A stretch of 64,000 nt of DNA from Streptomyces sp. NBC_00239 (GCF_036194065.1 NZ_CP108096.1:1-64000); one strand, 5' to 3'; positions 54,459-62,899 are shown, counted from the stretch's first letter. A program made the numbers and translations. Notes: generated from the letters alone by a model not told the origin.

Positions 54459-54854
54459 CTAGAAGAGGACGTTGTCGTCCGTCTGCGGAACGGCTTGGTA
54501 GTAGATCTCCACCCAGCCGCTGCACCGGTAGACCCTCATCTCGTCGCACTGCGGACAGCGCACCGCGTAGTGGGTCTTGCACCAGTACGGCTTGCCCTGC
54601 GCCTGGACCCACTCGGACGGCTGGCCGGGGCGCGACCGCTCGACGCGGACCGCGGTGGGTTCGGGGGTGTACCAGGTCTGGCCGAAGGCGGTCGACAACG
54701 GGCCGGGGAAGGCGCAGGTGGGGCAGCGCGGGTCGATGTGCGAGGCGTCGAGGGCCGGCTCCCATCGCTCCCAGCGAATCTCGCCGGCCTCGTGGTCGTG
54801 GTCCGGCAGCGCGGGAAGGACTCGTGCGGGCTCCGGCTGGGCCGATGTCACCAT
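54459..54854 (-). CDS. Zinc-ribbon-like protein, 131 aa
   Basis: ATG 54854 (GTG 54878 is possible). Cys pairs CPTC near residue 45, then C-(T)HY and CPQC near residues 93-101, and a final YRCSGW: enough ligands for two zinc ribbons. The N-terminus is acidic, the middle Trp-rich. Unrecognised; it is placed after the tpg gene on the same strand, 76 bases on, so it may be part of that operon. Confidence 0.65.
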   Translation of the reverse strand: MVTSAQPEPARVLPALPDHDHEAGEIRWERWEPALDASHIDPRCPTCAFPGPLSTAFGQTWYTPEPTAVRVERSRPGQPSEWVQAQGKPYWCKTHYAVRCPQCDEMRVYRCSGWVEIYYQAVPQTDDNVLF

Positions 54855-54930
54855 GGCGTCCAGTGTGCCCGTAGGCACCGACAGCGGCCCCGGTCGGCGC
54901 CCGCCGAGGGGCCGGTCCCGATGGTCTCGC

Positions 54931-55533
54931 TCACTCAGCGTTCCGGCCGGCGCCGGTCATCAGCGGCACGTTGAAGACGAGGGAACCAGCGTCGTACCCG
55001 AAGTCCCCGGGGTGGAAGTTGCCCGCTGCGCCGCCGTTGAAGTACGCGGCGATCCCTTCCTGGATGACGTCGTCGACCTGGCTTTCGTTCTCCGCCAGCG
55101 CCAGTGCGGCAAGTTGCCGGCCGCTGAGGCTGATGGAGATGTCCCGCGGCCTCACCGCGTCTGAGCCGCGGACAGTGAAGTTGTTCACCCGTGGCACCAG
55201 GACGTCGCCCCGGTGCTGTTCTGCCTGCCGGGCACGCCGCTCCCGCCCGCGCTTGGTTGTCTGCGCGGCCGTGGCGTCGCGGAGGAGCCGCGCGGCGTTC
55301 GCGCCTTGCGGCGTGCGGCTGCCGTCGAGCCACCGCCGGATGGTGCGCGGGGACATGTTGTAGGCGGCGGCCATGGCCGCTGTCTGGCCGCCGTAGAGCC
55401 GGTCGAGGACGTGCTCGGCCTGGGTGGTGGTGCGTACCGGTGCGTGCTTGGACGTGTAGAAGAGCTGGTTGACCCGGGAGTACATCTCGGTCAGCTCGGT
55501 CTGCTTGGCGACCTCTGCTTGGTTCGTGCTCAC
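54931..55533 (-). CDS. tpg: Tpg-like telomere terminal protein, 200 aa
   Basis: GTG 55533 has AAGGAA six bases upstream, 10 bases after the tap stop: the tap-tpg order typical of Streptomyces. An N-terminal helix-turn-helix (GQTAAMAAAYNMSPRTIRRW, then LDGSRTPQGANA) matches the Tpg DNA-binding part; the C-terminus EGIAAYFNGGAAGNF, followed by GDFGYDAGSLVFNV, matches the Tpg pattern of EGLxEVYF then DIDYIDF. Tpg covalently primes the 5' ends of linear replicons. Sequence divergence is high, so it may act on a non-archetypal telomere. Confidence 0.75.
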   Translation of the reverse strand: MSTNQAEVAKQTELTEMYSRVNQLFYTSKHAPVRTTTQAEHVLDRLYGGQTAAMAAAYNMSPRTIRRWLDGSRTPQGANAARLLRDATAAQTTKRGRERRARQAEQHRGDVLVPRVNNFTVRGSDAVRPRDISISLSGRQLAALALAENESQVDDVIQEGIAAYFNGGAAGNFHPGDFGYDAGSLVFNVPLMTGAGRNAE

Positions 55534-55543
55534 AGGACGTTCC

Positions 55544-57670
55544 TTACGCCTCTACGGCGGTGCCGTCGGTCGTGTAGTCGTGGGTGAGGCGCGAGGGGTG
55601 CTCGTCGGTGTTCATGAGCTCCAGGACCTGGTCCATCGGGATGCTCGACTCGTGCTTGAACTGGCCGGGGCCGATGCCCAGGCGAAGGACGCCGAGGACG
55701 GGCTTGCCGTTTTCCGGCGGGGTGAGCAGTTCGAGCGGTGACGGATGTTCGGTCGCGTACAAGTAGGAGTCGACGTTGATCGCGAACGGGGCACGCCCGG
55801 TCTTGTTGTACGTCTTGCGCATGCGGCGGTGGTTGGCGATGCGGGCGGCCGAAATGATGTGGAAGCGGACTTCGGGCCGGTAGGACCAGTTGGCCACGAT
55901 GTCCTTCAGCCACGTCTCGTCGTCGAGGTGTGCTGCTCCCTCGGTCCACTTCCCGATGCCGCCCTTGTAGACCTCCTTGTAGAGGCCGGCCAGCACCAGG
56001 GCGTCGGTGCGCTCGGCGTCCTGCGGGTCGAGGTCCTTGTGGCGGGCGTAGGCGGCGAGGAACTCTTCCGGCTCCTGCCCGTCCTTCAGCCCGAGCAACG
56101 CGTAGACACGCTTGTACGCCTCGCGCAGCCGGACCGTCCACTCCTTGAGGAACGGCACCGTCAGGGGCGACAGGTACGCCTCGGTGATGGTGGTGGGGTC
56201 GAAGCCGAACTCGGTGACCATGTAGGCGACCGTCGGGGTGGCGTACCAGCCGGGTCCGGTGGGGGGTTTGCCGTGGAAGGTGGCCGGGTGTGGCAGCTCC
56301 GTGTCCACCTGGACGGCGGTGAAATCGCACCACCACAGCCCGGCGGGCGCCGACTTGGTGTCCCACACCGGGTCGGTGCGGTGCTCCAGCGGGCCGACGG
56401 GCAGCCGCAGCGACATGGTCACCGACAGGTACGAGGCGCACACGTCGCAGGCGACTGCGTACGGCATGGCCGCCTCGGCTTCCGTGAGCGGCCGGGACCA
56501 CCACTTGAAGTCCTCTTCCTCGCACAGGATTTCGTCGCGCTCCACCAGCTCGCGGGTGAGGGGATGCCGAGCACCGGCGGCGGGCGGAACGACGGTGTCA
56601 CCAGAGGGCAGCGCCCCGTCGCGGAGCCGGGAGTGCCACTCCCCCTGCTCGTCCTGGAACGGCTCGTTGCGGGGACGGACCGCGTCCAGGAGCAGCTTGC
56701 TGGTAGTGGCCGGGGTGATGCCGGGTGCGACGCCGATGTCGGTGACGTAGGTGCGGATGCGGCGGGCAAGGGTCAGCGCGTCGGGGTCGCCCGCGGGGGT
56801 GGCCGCGAGACGGGCCAGCATCGCGCCGGTCACCTGCTGCTTCTCGCTGCCCTGCCCGAGCCACGGAGTGACTACGACGCGCAGGGACGACTTGGGGCCG
56901 CCCGCGGCGCCCGCGCGGCGGAACGCGTGGAAGATGGGGCCGATCTCCTGGGAGAGCTCCATTCCAACGCTGGCCGCTGCTTTGGTCAGCTTCGTCGTGA
57001 GGGCGGCCAGGGCCTTGTCGGTGGTGGGGAACGCCGCGGGCAGGCCCAGGGCCTTGAGCGCGGTGGCCGACAGGCAGACCATTCCGTCGCCGGTGCGGCC
57101 CGCGTCGTGCACGCGATCGATGCGCAGCGGCAGTCCGGTGCCGAGCCAGGCGAACCAGTCAGTGAACTTCGTTCCGGCCGGCGGCGGGACCTGTTCGATG
57201 TCCAGGTTCCAGCCCTCGGCGTCGTGGTCGAGTGCGACGGCCGGCCACCGGCGCGGCTTGCTCGCCACTGGCGCGGTGCCGGGTGCGTTGCGCGCCGGAG
57301 TACGGCGGCCGCCCGACCGTGCTGCGACCTCGGGGCCACGTGCGCGCTCTCCGCCGGCCGGGCGGGGGCTGGCGGGGCGGTGCGCTGGCTGCTGCCGCAC
57401 GGGCTCGGCGCGGGCGGGTTCGGGGGCGGCTTCCGGCCGGGTGGGCGACGCGGGTGCGGCGGCGGCCTGGCGGGCGGCGGCCTCGGCCTCCTCGGCACGA
57501 CGCTGCTGGTGACGCGCGATCGTGGCGGCCCGGGATTCAGGGGTGCACCGGTCGGGGCAGCGCTTCCACTCCCACAGCATCTTCCCGCTGTCGACGTTCC
57601 ATACGACGACGTAGCCAGGGCGGTCGCTGCCGATGCAGCCGGCGCACCCGGCAAGGCGTACCTCGGTCAT
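55544..57670 (-). CDS. tap: Tap-like telomere-associated protein, 708 aa
   Basis: ATG 57670. The C-terminal half carries the Tap hallmarks I know from Streptomyces: YAVACDVCASYLSV, GPGWYATPTVAYMVTEFGFD, PEEFLAAYARHKDLDP, KGGIGKWTE, HIISAARIANHRRMRKTYN and GIGPGQFKHE. The N-terminus has CAGC, then CPDRC about 25 residues later (a possible zinc knuckle), and an Ala/Pro-rich linker; the usual Xre-like HTH start is not seen. Tap recruits Tpg to the telomere. Length is close to the typical 740 aa. Confidence 0.8.
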   Translation of the reverse strand: MTEVRLAGCAGCIGSDRPGYVVVWNVDSGKMLWEWKRCPDRCTPESRAATIARHQQRRAEEAEAAARQAAAAPASPTRPEAAPEPARAEPVRQQPAHRPASPRPAGGERARGPEVAARSGGRRTPARNAPGTAPVASKPRRWPAVALDHDAEGWNLDIEQVPPPAGTKFTDWFAWLGTGLPLRIDRVHDAGRTGDGMVCLSATALKALGLPAAFPTTDKALAALTTKLTKAAASVGMELSQEIGPIFHAFRRAGAAGGPKSSLRVVVTPWLGQGSEKQQVTGAMLARLAATPAGDPDALTLARRIRTYVTDIGVAPGITPATTSKLLLDAVRPRNEPFQDEQGEWHSRLRDGALPSGDTVVPPAAGARHPLTRELVERDEILCEEEDFKWWSRPLTEAEAAMPYAVACDVCASYLSVTMSLRLPVGPLEHRTDPVWDTKSAPAGLWWCDFTAVQVDTELPHPATFHGKPPTGPGWYATPTVAYMVTEFGFDPTTITEAYLSPLTVPFLKEWTVRLREAYKRVYALLGLKDGQEPEEFLAAYARHKDLDPQDAERTDALVLAGLYKEVYKGGIGKWTEGAAHLDDETWLKDIVANWSYRPEVRFHIISAARIANHRRMRKTYNKTGRAPFAINVDSYLYATEHPSPLELLTPPENGKPVLGVLRLGIGPGQFKHESSIPMDQVLELMNTDEHPSRLTHDYTTDGTAVEA

Positions 57671-57707
57671 CGCCTGCCCTGTCCTTCCGGTCGTTCTGCG
57701 GTGGTCA

Positions 57708-58508
57708 TCAGGTGTTCTGCGGAACTGGAACGCCGAACAGGCGCTCGGCGGCTTCGAGTTGGGCGGCGGCGCGGGCTGCCCTGTCGCGCGCCTCCTGGTC
57801 GGCGGGGAGCAGGTGCTCGAGCTCTCGTTGCGCGACAGTTCGTATCCGCGCGGCGCTGACAGGCTGCCCGCTGCTGAGGCCGGGGATGTTGAGCGCGAGG
57901 CCTTGGAGCAGGTCGTGGATCGCGTCGGCGTCTGCGTACGCCTCCCCGGCAGTGCGCTCTGCGGCCTCGGCCAGATTCACGGCCATGGTCAGGTAGTTGA
58001 CCCGGCTGGATCCGGAGGCGAGAAGCCGCTGGGACAGGGGCCAGTCGGACGAGGCGAGCATGGACCGGACGGGCCGCAAGGTATCGGCGGCCAACGCGGG
58101 GCACACGTGGGTGCGCGGGCCGCTGCGGCTGCGGAAGCTGCGCTCCTCGTCCCGCCTCAGAGTAACCAGGCTCGTGGTGGCGAGCGACGTACCGAAGAAG
58201 GCGTGGTGGACGCTGCGGATGGTCTTCTGCGCCGCCGGGGCACCGATCAGGGTCAGGGTTTCCAGCACCTGCTCGCGTGTGGATTTCATGGACCGCCGAA
58301 GGACAGGCGCCGCGGTGGGGGCGGGTGCTCCGGGGAGCAGTGCATCCCACCCGTTCTGTGCCGCGCGCAACTGGGCGCGGAGTTCCGTGACCCGATCGCC
58401 GTCGGACGCCTCGGCGGCGGACCGGATCTCGGTCCGGAGCCGGTCCATCTCCCGCTCGATCGCGTCCAATGCCTCATCCATACGCCAGAGCTTACCAGAT
58501 ATTCCCAA
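57708..58508 (-). CDS. Hypothetical protein upstream of tap, 266 aa
   Basis: TTG 58508 follows GAAGG at six bases; ATG 58481 is the alternative. An N-terminal coiled-coil (EALDAIEREMDRLRTEIRSA) is followed by a helical region with TREQVLETLTLIGAPAA, GTSLATTSLVTLRRDE, and a long helical C-terminus (RDRAARAAAQLEAAERLF). 37 bases from tap on the same strand, so probably in the telomere operon. A near-palindrome AATATTGGGAATATC overlaps its start and may be an operator. Not recognised. Confidence 0.7.
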   Translation of the reverse strand: MGISGKLWRMDEALDAIEREMDRLRTEIRSAAEASDGDRVTELRAQLRAAQNGWDALLPGAPAPTAAPVLRRSMKSTREQVLETLTLIGAPAAQKTIRSVHHAFFGTSLATTSLVTLRRDEERSFRSRSGPRTHVCPALAADTLRPVRSMLASSDWPLSQRLLASGSSRVNYLTMAVNLAEAAERTAGEAYADADAIHDLLQGLALNIPGLSSGQPVSAARIRTVAQRELEHLLPADQEARDRAARAAAQLEAAERLFGVPVPQNT

Positions 58509-58657
58509 TATTTACCTTCGTTTTCCTATGTTTGATGCCACGGCTTCGGGCCCAAGATTTTGGGGCGGCCCGGGGTGGTCCCGGGCCGCCCCATAGGCGA
58601 CTTCACGGCGAGCCGGTCGACCCGGCACGCCCTCTGGTCACCGCACGCGCCGGATCG

Positions 58658-58936
58658 CTACCCCTTGGCAGCTTCCTTGAGCTTGGACCCCGCGGAGACC
58701 TTCACGCTGTAGCCGGCCGCGATGGTCATGGCCGCCCCCGTCGCGGGGTTGCGGCCTTCACGGGCGGCGCGGTGGGTGCGCTCGAAGGTGAGGAAGCCAG
58801 GGACGGTGACCTTCTCTTCGCCCTTGGCAACGACCTCGCCGGTCACCTCCGCGAAGGCGGCCAGCACGGCGTCGGCGTCCTTGCGGGTCACCTCGGCGCG
58901 GTCGGCCAGCGCGGCCACCAACTCACTGCGGTTCAT
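58658..58936 (-). CDS. HU-family DNA-binding protein, 92 aa
   Basis: ATG 58936 with GGAG seven bases upstream. Classical HU: MNRSELVAALADRAEVTRKD, KGEEKVTVPGFLTFERTHR, REGRNPATGAAM, and YSVKVSAGSKLKEAAKG, very near in sequence to the ordinary Streptomyces HU (HupA) as I recall it. It lacks the Lys-rich tail of HupS. It bends and compacts DNA. It has an own GACCC promoter (P17) with a leader of about 150 bases. An element-encoded HU may organise the replicon or help its own regulators. Confidence 0.9.
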   Translation of the reverse strand: MNRSELVAALADRAEVTRKDADAVLAAFAEVTGEVVAKGEEKVTVPGFLTFERTHRAAREGRNPATGAAMTIAAGYSVKVSAGSKLKEAAKG

Positions 58937-59080
58937 ATATGGGTCTCCATGTTCGTTCTGCCTGTTCGGCTGCTGCGCCTTCATGCTGCCAGCACCCAGT
59001 GACAATCCCCGTCGCGCACCACGGCACCCGAGGGGACGGCGGTGCCTCTGTTCGGCGAAGGTTCCCTCACCATACACGGC

Positions 59081-59131
59081 GACCCTAGTAATTTGACATA
59101 CATTTGAGGCGTGGCTTAATTTTCCAGGGTC
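59081..59131. promoter_or_regulatory. Overlapping GACCC-box promoters P16 (plus) and P17 (minus)
   Basis: Plus strand: GACCC at 59081, -35 TTGACA at 59093-59098, 17 bases, -10 TTAATT at 59116-59121. Minus strand: GACCC at 59131-59127, -35 TTAAGC at 59119-59114, 17 bases, -10 TCAAAT at 59096-59091. The two promoters lie on top of each other and cannot be used at once. P16 drives 59247; P17 drives HU. Confidence 0.65.
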
Positions 59132-59246
59132 GTGATCGTTCTTCATGCCTGCACCTGGGCGCCGCCCCGGCCCTCCGCGCCGGCTCCGCATCCCGACGCT
59201 TCCGCCCGGCTGCCGATGCCGGCCGCCTTCCGAAAGGACTTCGACG

Positions 59247-59735
59247 ATGAGCTCGTTCGCCATACCGCTCTTCCTGCCCCGGCTTCGGTTCCGACTGGGG
59301 AACTCCGGCCTTCCGGGCGGCACCAACCATGCACTCCTGCAGGACGACGCCTGGAAGGCGATCGCCGGCGCCGTCGACCGCGCCACCGCCGACGTACTGC
59401 CGCTGAGCGCGTCCGGCACGGGAAGCGTGGTCGCCGGCAACCGGGCGCTGGCGTCCCTGGTGGGGGGCCGATTCCTGCTCGAGCGCATCTACGAGCGCAG
59501 TGAGCGCTTCATCGATGAGCCCAGGAGCCGCCGCGACCGGCGTCTGCGACGACGTGCGGCCGAGGACCTCCTCCCGTACCTCACCGCCTTCCAGAAGGCC
59601 ATCAGCTACGCCCGCCGAATCGCCGACGGCGAGCCCGCGCCCGCCAAACTGCCGGCGCTCCTTCAGCCCGGTGCCCGCCTTCCGATGATCCAGCGGTTCC
59701 GCCAGGACCGGCAGGTCCTGGCGGACGTCCGCTGA
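59247..59735 (+). CDS. Hypothetical helical protein, 162 aa
   Basis: ATG 59247 follows GAAAGGA. Mixed start (SSFAIPLFLPRLRFRLGNSG), a helix with LLQDDAWKAIAGAVDRATAD, and a basic helical second half (RRDRRLRRRAAEDLLPYL, FQKAISYARRIADG). Not recognised. First gene of an operon under P16. Confidence 0.7.
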   Translation: MSSFAIPLFLPRLRFRLGNSGLPGGTNHALLQDDAWKAIAGAVDRATADVLPLSASGTGSVVAGNRALASLVGGRFLLERIYERSERFIDEPRSRRDRRLRRRAAEDLLPYLTAFQKAISYARRIADGEPAPAKLPALLQPGARLPMIQRFRQDRQVLADVR

Positions 59736-59770
59736 CGTCGCACGCTGCCGCCCCTCCAGAAAGGTGCGAG

Positions 59771-60331
59771 ATGAACCGCGTTGATCCTCACGTGCTGCCC
59801 GAGACCTCGGCCATGGCCCTGCGCGCCGCGCTCGACGGTGTCCGCCACGCCATCGACACCGCCCGCACGGTGGCACTGGCGACACTGGCCGACGCCGCGC
59901 AGGGGCGCATCCGCCAGCACAGCAGGATGCCCGGCACGGCCAACGCCGTGATGACCTCGGGTCTGGGTACGGCCGTGATCGTCCCGGAGTCCCGGGGCGA
60001 GCGCACCACCCTGAAGATCCACGTCAGTCCCGCGGCCTACGAGCGGATCCGGAAGCACCTGGAGGAGGAGTGCTTCCACGACCACGCCTGCGACTGCGAG
60101 CAGGATCCGTGGCCCGCGCTCGATGCGCTGCCCCGTGAGGAGCAGGTGGTGATCTGCCACCTGGATGGAGGAGAGCATGGGTCCGCGGCCCGCTCGCCGT
60201 TCGGCCGCGGCGACGTCGCGCTCGAACTGGCCGACGAGAGCGTCTTCGCGGCCGCTGAGGTCCTGCGCATCGCGCTCGCGCTCGCGCCGCATGCACGGGC
60301 AGACGAGACTCGCGAGACTCCCCCGGCCTAG
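59771..60331 (+). CDS. Hypothetical protein with Cys/His cluster, 186 aa
   Basis: ATG start with AGAAAGG upstream. A long N-terminal helix (MALRAALDGVRHAIDTARTV) and a central HVSPAAYERIRKHLEEECF followed by HDHACDCEQD, a cluster of His and Cys that may bind metal; the C-terminal helix is Ala-rich. Unrecognised; same operon as 59247. Confidence 0.7.
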   Translation: MNRVDPHVLPETSAMALRAALDGVRHAIDTARTVALATLADAAQGRIRQHSRMPGTANAVMTSGLGTAVIVPESRGERTTLKIHVSPAAYERIRKHLEEECFHDHACDCEQDPWPALDALPREEQVVICHLDGGEHGSAARSPFGRGDVALELADESVFAAAEVLRIALALAPHARADETRETPPA

Positions 60332-60430
60332 ACGACCGCCCCGCCGACCGCAAACTGGGCACCCCCCGCCTCGTGAGCCGCTCGCGCAACCGTGACCGTT
60401 ACATGCGTGGCCCGGACCCCCTTTCTTCGC

Positions 60431-60471
60431 GACCCTACTAATTTGATTCATTCGGAAGTATGGGTTAAGCT
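60431..60471 (+). promoter_or_regulatory. GACCC-box promoter P18
   Basis: GACCC at 60431, -35 TTGATT at 60443-60448, 17-base spacer, -10 TAAGCT at 60466-60471. Drives the gene at 60699 through a long structured leader. Confidence 0.75.
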
Positions 60472-60489
60472 ATATGCGTCACAAGGGTT

Positions 60490-60610
60490 GAGGGGCTCTT
60501 CCAGAGCCCTTCCCGGTGCACTCACCAACCCGCCGTCCGGCGCTCCCCTACGCCCGCCGGACGGCTTCCTCCGACGGACCCGCCCAACCCCCCGGGCGGG
60601 TCCGTCGCCC
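60490..60610 (+). promoter_or_regulatory. Structured leader with three hairpins
   Basis: GGGCTCT-TCC-AGAGCCC (60493-60509), GCCGTCCGGCG/CGCCGGACGGC (60532-60565) and a 13-bp GACGGACCCGCCC/GGGCGGGTCCGTC hairpin (60573-60606) followed by a run of C. The last looks like a terminator inside a 5' leader, so attenuation is possible. Confidence 0.5.
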
Positions 60611-60698
60611 CCCCCCAGATCTACCGACAACGCGCCGCCCTGCCAGGCCGCACCAGCAGGTACTGCGCCCGCGCCCCGCCTGAGAGAACGGACTCTTC

Positions 60699-61154
60699 AT
60701 GCCTACGCCCTCACAGGCCGACCCTGCCCTCTCGGCCGTCCGCGCCGCGCTCGACAGCGCTGGACACGAGCTGGCCGAGATCCTCATCGCCCGCCCCGAT
60801 CCCGGGGCGGATCACATCATCGTTCGCTACAACCCGCTCAGCTCCGACACCTGGGATCTCGAGGAGGAGCAGAACACCGCTTTCGCCGAGACCTTGCGTC
60901 GCGCCGGGTGGGAGAGGGCCCTCGACCTCGGCGCCCTGGTGCTCCTCCCGGAGGTGCCCTCGCCCGCTACCGCCCCCGAGGCCTTTGTGGCGACCTGGCG
61001 CATTGAGATCGACGACGTCAATGACGCTCAGCAGGCGGCCGAGGAGGCCCGGGGGCGTCAGCTCAACACGGACGTCACCGAGTCCCTGTGGACGGTCACC
61101 GACGCCGTGGGACGCACGAGGACGGTCCACTGCACCGATCCCGGCCTGGTGTGA
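60699..61154 (+). CDS. Hypothetical protein, 151 aa
   Basis: ATG 60699. Alpha/beta protein: AVRAALDSAGHELAEILIARP, GADHIIVRYNP, LRRAGWERALDLGALVLLP, and a C-terminal strand-rich part (WTVTDAVGRTRTVHC). Unrecognised. Behind P18 and its long leader; the first of a run of small genes to 62625. Confidence 0.7.
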   Translation: MPTPSQADPALSAVRAALDSAGHELAEILIARPDPGADHIIVRYNPLSSDTWDLEEEQNTAFAETLRRAGWERALDLGALVLLPEVPSPATAPEAFVATWRIEIDDVNDAQQAAEEARGRQLNTDVTESLWTVTDAVGRTRTVHCTDPGLV

Positions 61155-61222
61155 CGCACGAGCAGGACACACGCGACGGCCGCTTCAGCCGCTTCATGAC
61201 CAACGAGAATTGAGCGCCCCCC

Positions 61223-61429
61223 GTGATTTCGTACCTTGCCTCCGACGCCGATCTCTCCAGCATCGACAAGCTCCCCTGGTGGCTCCAACTCATCATCGGC
61301 ATCGCGATGTTGCTCGCCGCGGGCGGACTCCACGAACTCGACAAGCGCATCGACTCCGACTTCCTGGGGTTCGGCGCGTTCTTCGTCGGCTTCGGCGGCT
61401 TCGTCGTCGTCATGTCTGCGCTGCTGTGA
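61223..61429 (+). CDS. Small membrane protein, 68 aa
   Basis: GTG start. Two hydrophobic helices (WWLQLIIGIAMLLAAGG and FGAFFVGFGGFVVVMSALL) separated by the polar HELDKRIDSD. A classical small inner-membrane protein; same strand as its neighbours. Function unknown. Confidence 0.65.
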   Translation: MISYLASDADLSSIDKLPWWLQLIIGIAMLLAAGGLHELDKRIDSDFLGFGAFFVGFGGFVVVMSALL

Positions 61430-61582
61430 CACCGGGCCACTCCCCGCCGAGGCGGACCGCAGCGGCCGCACCCACCTCCACCTGGCACCGCTGAGCCGGG
61501 GCCGACCGCGACGCTGGCCACCCGGCCTGCGCGCGAGGTCCAAGGACGGTGACGCCCATCCATTCCCCTCGAAGGAGGCTTC

Positions 61583-62074
61583 TTGCATCTCAAGCCCGAG
61601 GCGCAGCGCCAGGCCACGACCCGCGAAGTCGAATACCTCAAGGCCGCATCGGTCCACCCGGACGGACACCTCCCGTCGAAGGTGTCCTCCCGCCTGCTCA
61701 AGGCCATGCTCGATGCGAAGTTCATCTACCGCGAAGACTCCGACGGGTACCGGCTGAGCGACGACGAAGCGCTCGTCTACGCGGGCGACACGACCTGGCG
61801 GATCACCTTGGCCGGCCGCCGCGCGGCGCTGAGTGCAGCCCAGTGGCGCGACCTGACCGAACGGGTCGACGACAGCGGGGCCTTCACCAGCAAGGTCCAC
61901 TGGGTCACCAAGAACGGACTGGCCTGGCTGGGCCTCGCGGAGTACCGCGACGACCACGGCAATGTCCAGCCGGACGACGGAGGCACCGGCGAACACGGAC
62001 CTCTGTTCCGGGCCTTCCGCACCGAGCTCGGCCAGCGCGTCGCGCAGCTGGCCGAAGCCGACACCTTCAAGTGA
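61583..62074 (+). CDS. Hypothetical protein, winged-helix-like, 163 aa
   Basis: TTG 61583 is four bases after AAGGAGG. EVEYLKAASVHPDGHLPSKV, RLLKAMLDAKFIYREDSDG and YRLSDDEALVY read like a winged helix, repeated in a weaker form in the ITLAGRRAALSAAQWRDL part. The tail is Asp/Gly-rich. DNA-binding is possible. Function unknown. Confidence 0.7.
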   Translation: MHLKPEAQRQATTREVEYLKAASVHPDGHLPSKVSSRLLKAMLDAKFIYREDSDGYRLSDDEALVYAGDTTWRITLAGRRAALSAAQWRDLTERVDDSGAFTSKVHWVTKNGLAWLGLAEYRDDHGNVQPDDGGTGEHGPLFRAFRTELGQRVAQLAEADTFK

Positions 62075-62145
62075 CCTCCCTGGGGGCCGTGGCCATGGGC
62101 CACGGCCCCCAGGCGTTCCACGCCCCGCCCCTTGCGAGGAGATCG

Positions 62146-62625
62146 TTGAAGACCCGTACCTTCACCATCGAAGAGATCCGCGCCCTCGGCGTTCCGCACG
62201 ACCTGCCGCAACACCGCGCCGTTGCCGACTTCCATGTCTCCAACGGCCGTTGGGCCGAGACACGGCGGTGCATCTTCCAGCACGCCGACGCCTTCTGGGC
62301 CGTCGACTACGACAGGCCGCTCACCGAGCAGCAGGACGTCGTGGACCACGGATGGGGCCGGTGCGTGGTGGCCATCCGTGTTGTGCCCGCACGCGTACCG
62401 ATCACAATGTGGGTGCCGGCCGACGCCGGAGTTGAAGCCGACCCTGCCGTAGACGCCTGGATCGTCGAAGTCCGGCACCCGGCCGGCCGGTTCCGGTTCA
62501 GCTACCGCGACGACGAGTACGACCTGGCCCAGGAGCGACTGGGTGATCGGCAGCGGCGCCACCCCGACGCCGAGGTACGACTCGTGCGGATGACCATCAC
62601 GTACACCGTGGTCAGCGCGGACTAA
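62146..62625 (+). CDS. Hypothetical protein, 159 aa
   Basis: TTG 62146 follows GGAG at four bases. Mixed alpha/beta: FTIEEIRALGVPHDLPQHR, RRCIFQHADAFWAVDYD, RCVVAIRVVPARVPITMWVP and FRFSYRDDEYDLAQERLG. Many Trp/Tyr and His residues; no recognised motif. Last gene of the plus-strand run. Confidence 0.7.
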   Translation: MKTRTFTIEEIRALGVPHDLPQHRAVADFHVSNGRWAETRRCIFQHADAFWAVDYDRPLTEQQDVVDHGWGRCVVAIRVVPARVPITMWVPADAGVEADPAVDAWIVEVRHPAGRFRFSYRDDEYDLAQERLGDRQRRHPDAEVRLVRMTITYTVVSAD

Positions 62626-62659
62626 CCTGCATGCCCCAAGCTCGTTGGCTTCGAAAAAG

Positions 62660-62782
62660 GCTGTGCCCCGGGCCGCTTACTCCTAGGAGCAGAGGCGGAC
62701 ACCGGGGCTTACCAAGCTGTGCCCCGGACAGTGTGCGGGGGGGGGATCGCAGTGACTGCGACCCGGGGCTCACATACGGCAC
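62660..62782 (+). repeat. Twin hairpins with direct-repeated arms
   Basis: GCTGTGCCCCGG at 62660-62671 and again at 62716-62727 (56 bases apart), each closed by CCGGGGCT (62703-62710, 62764-62771), then CACAG. Two similar stem-loops in tandem in the gene-free stretch 62626-62899. Could be a small RNA, a recombination site or a terminator pair. Confidence 0.45.
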
Positions 62783-62899
62783 AGTAGCCCCAACTGATGC
62801 CCAATGCACGTGAATTACGTCGTGGCGGACGCGAGTAGACATCCGCATGGCCATCGAGGACGGCATGGGCTCCGGCCGTCCCCTCCCCCTCGGCGTCTG

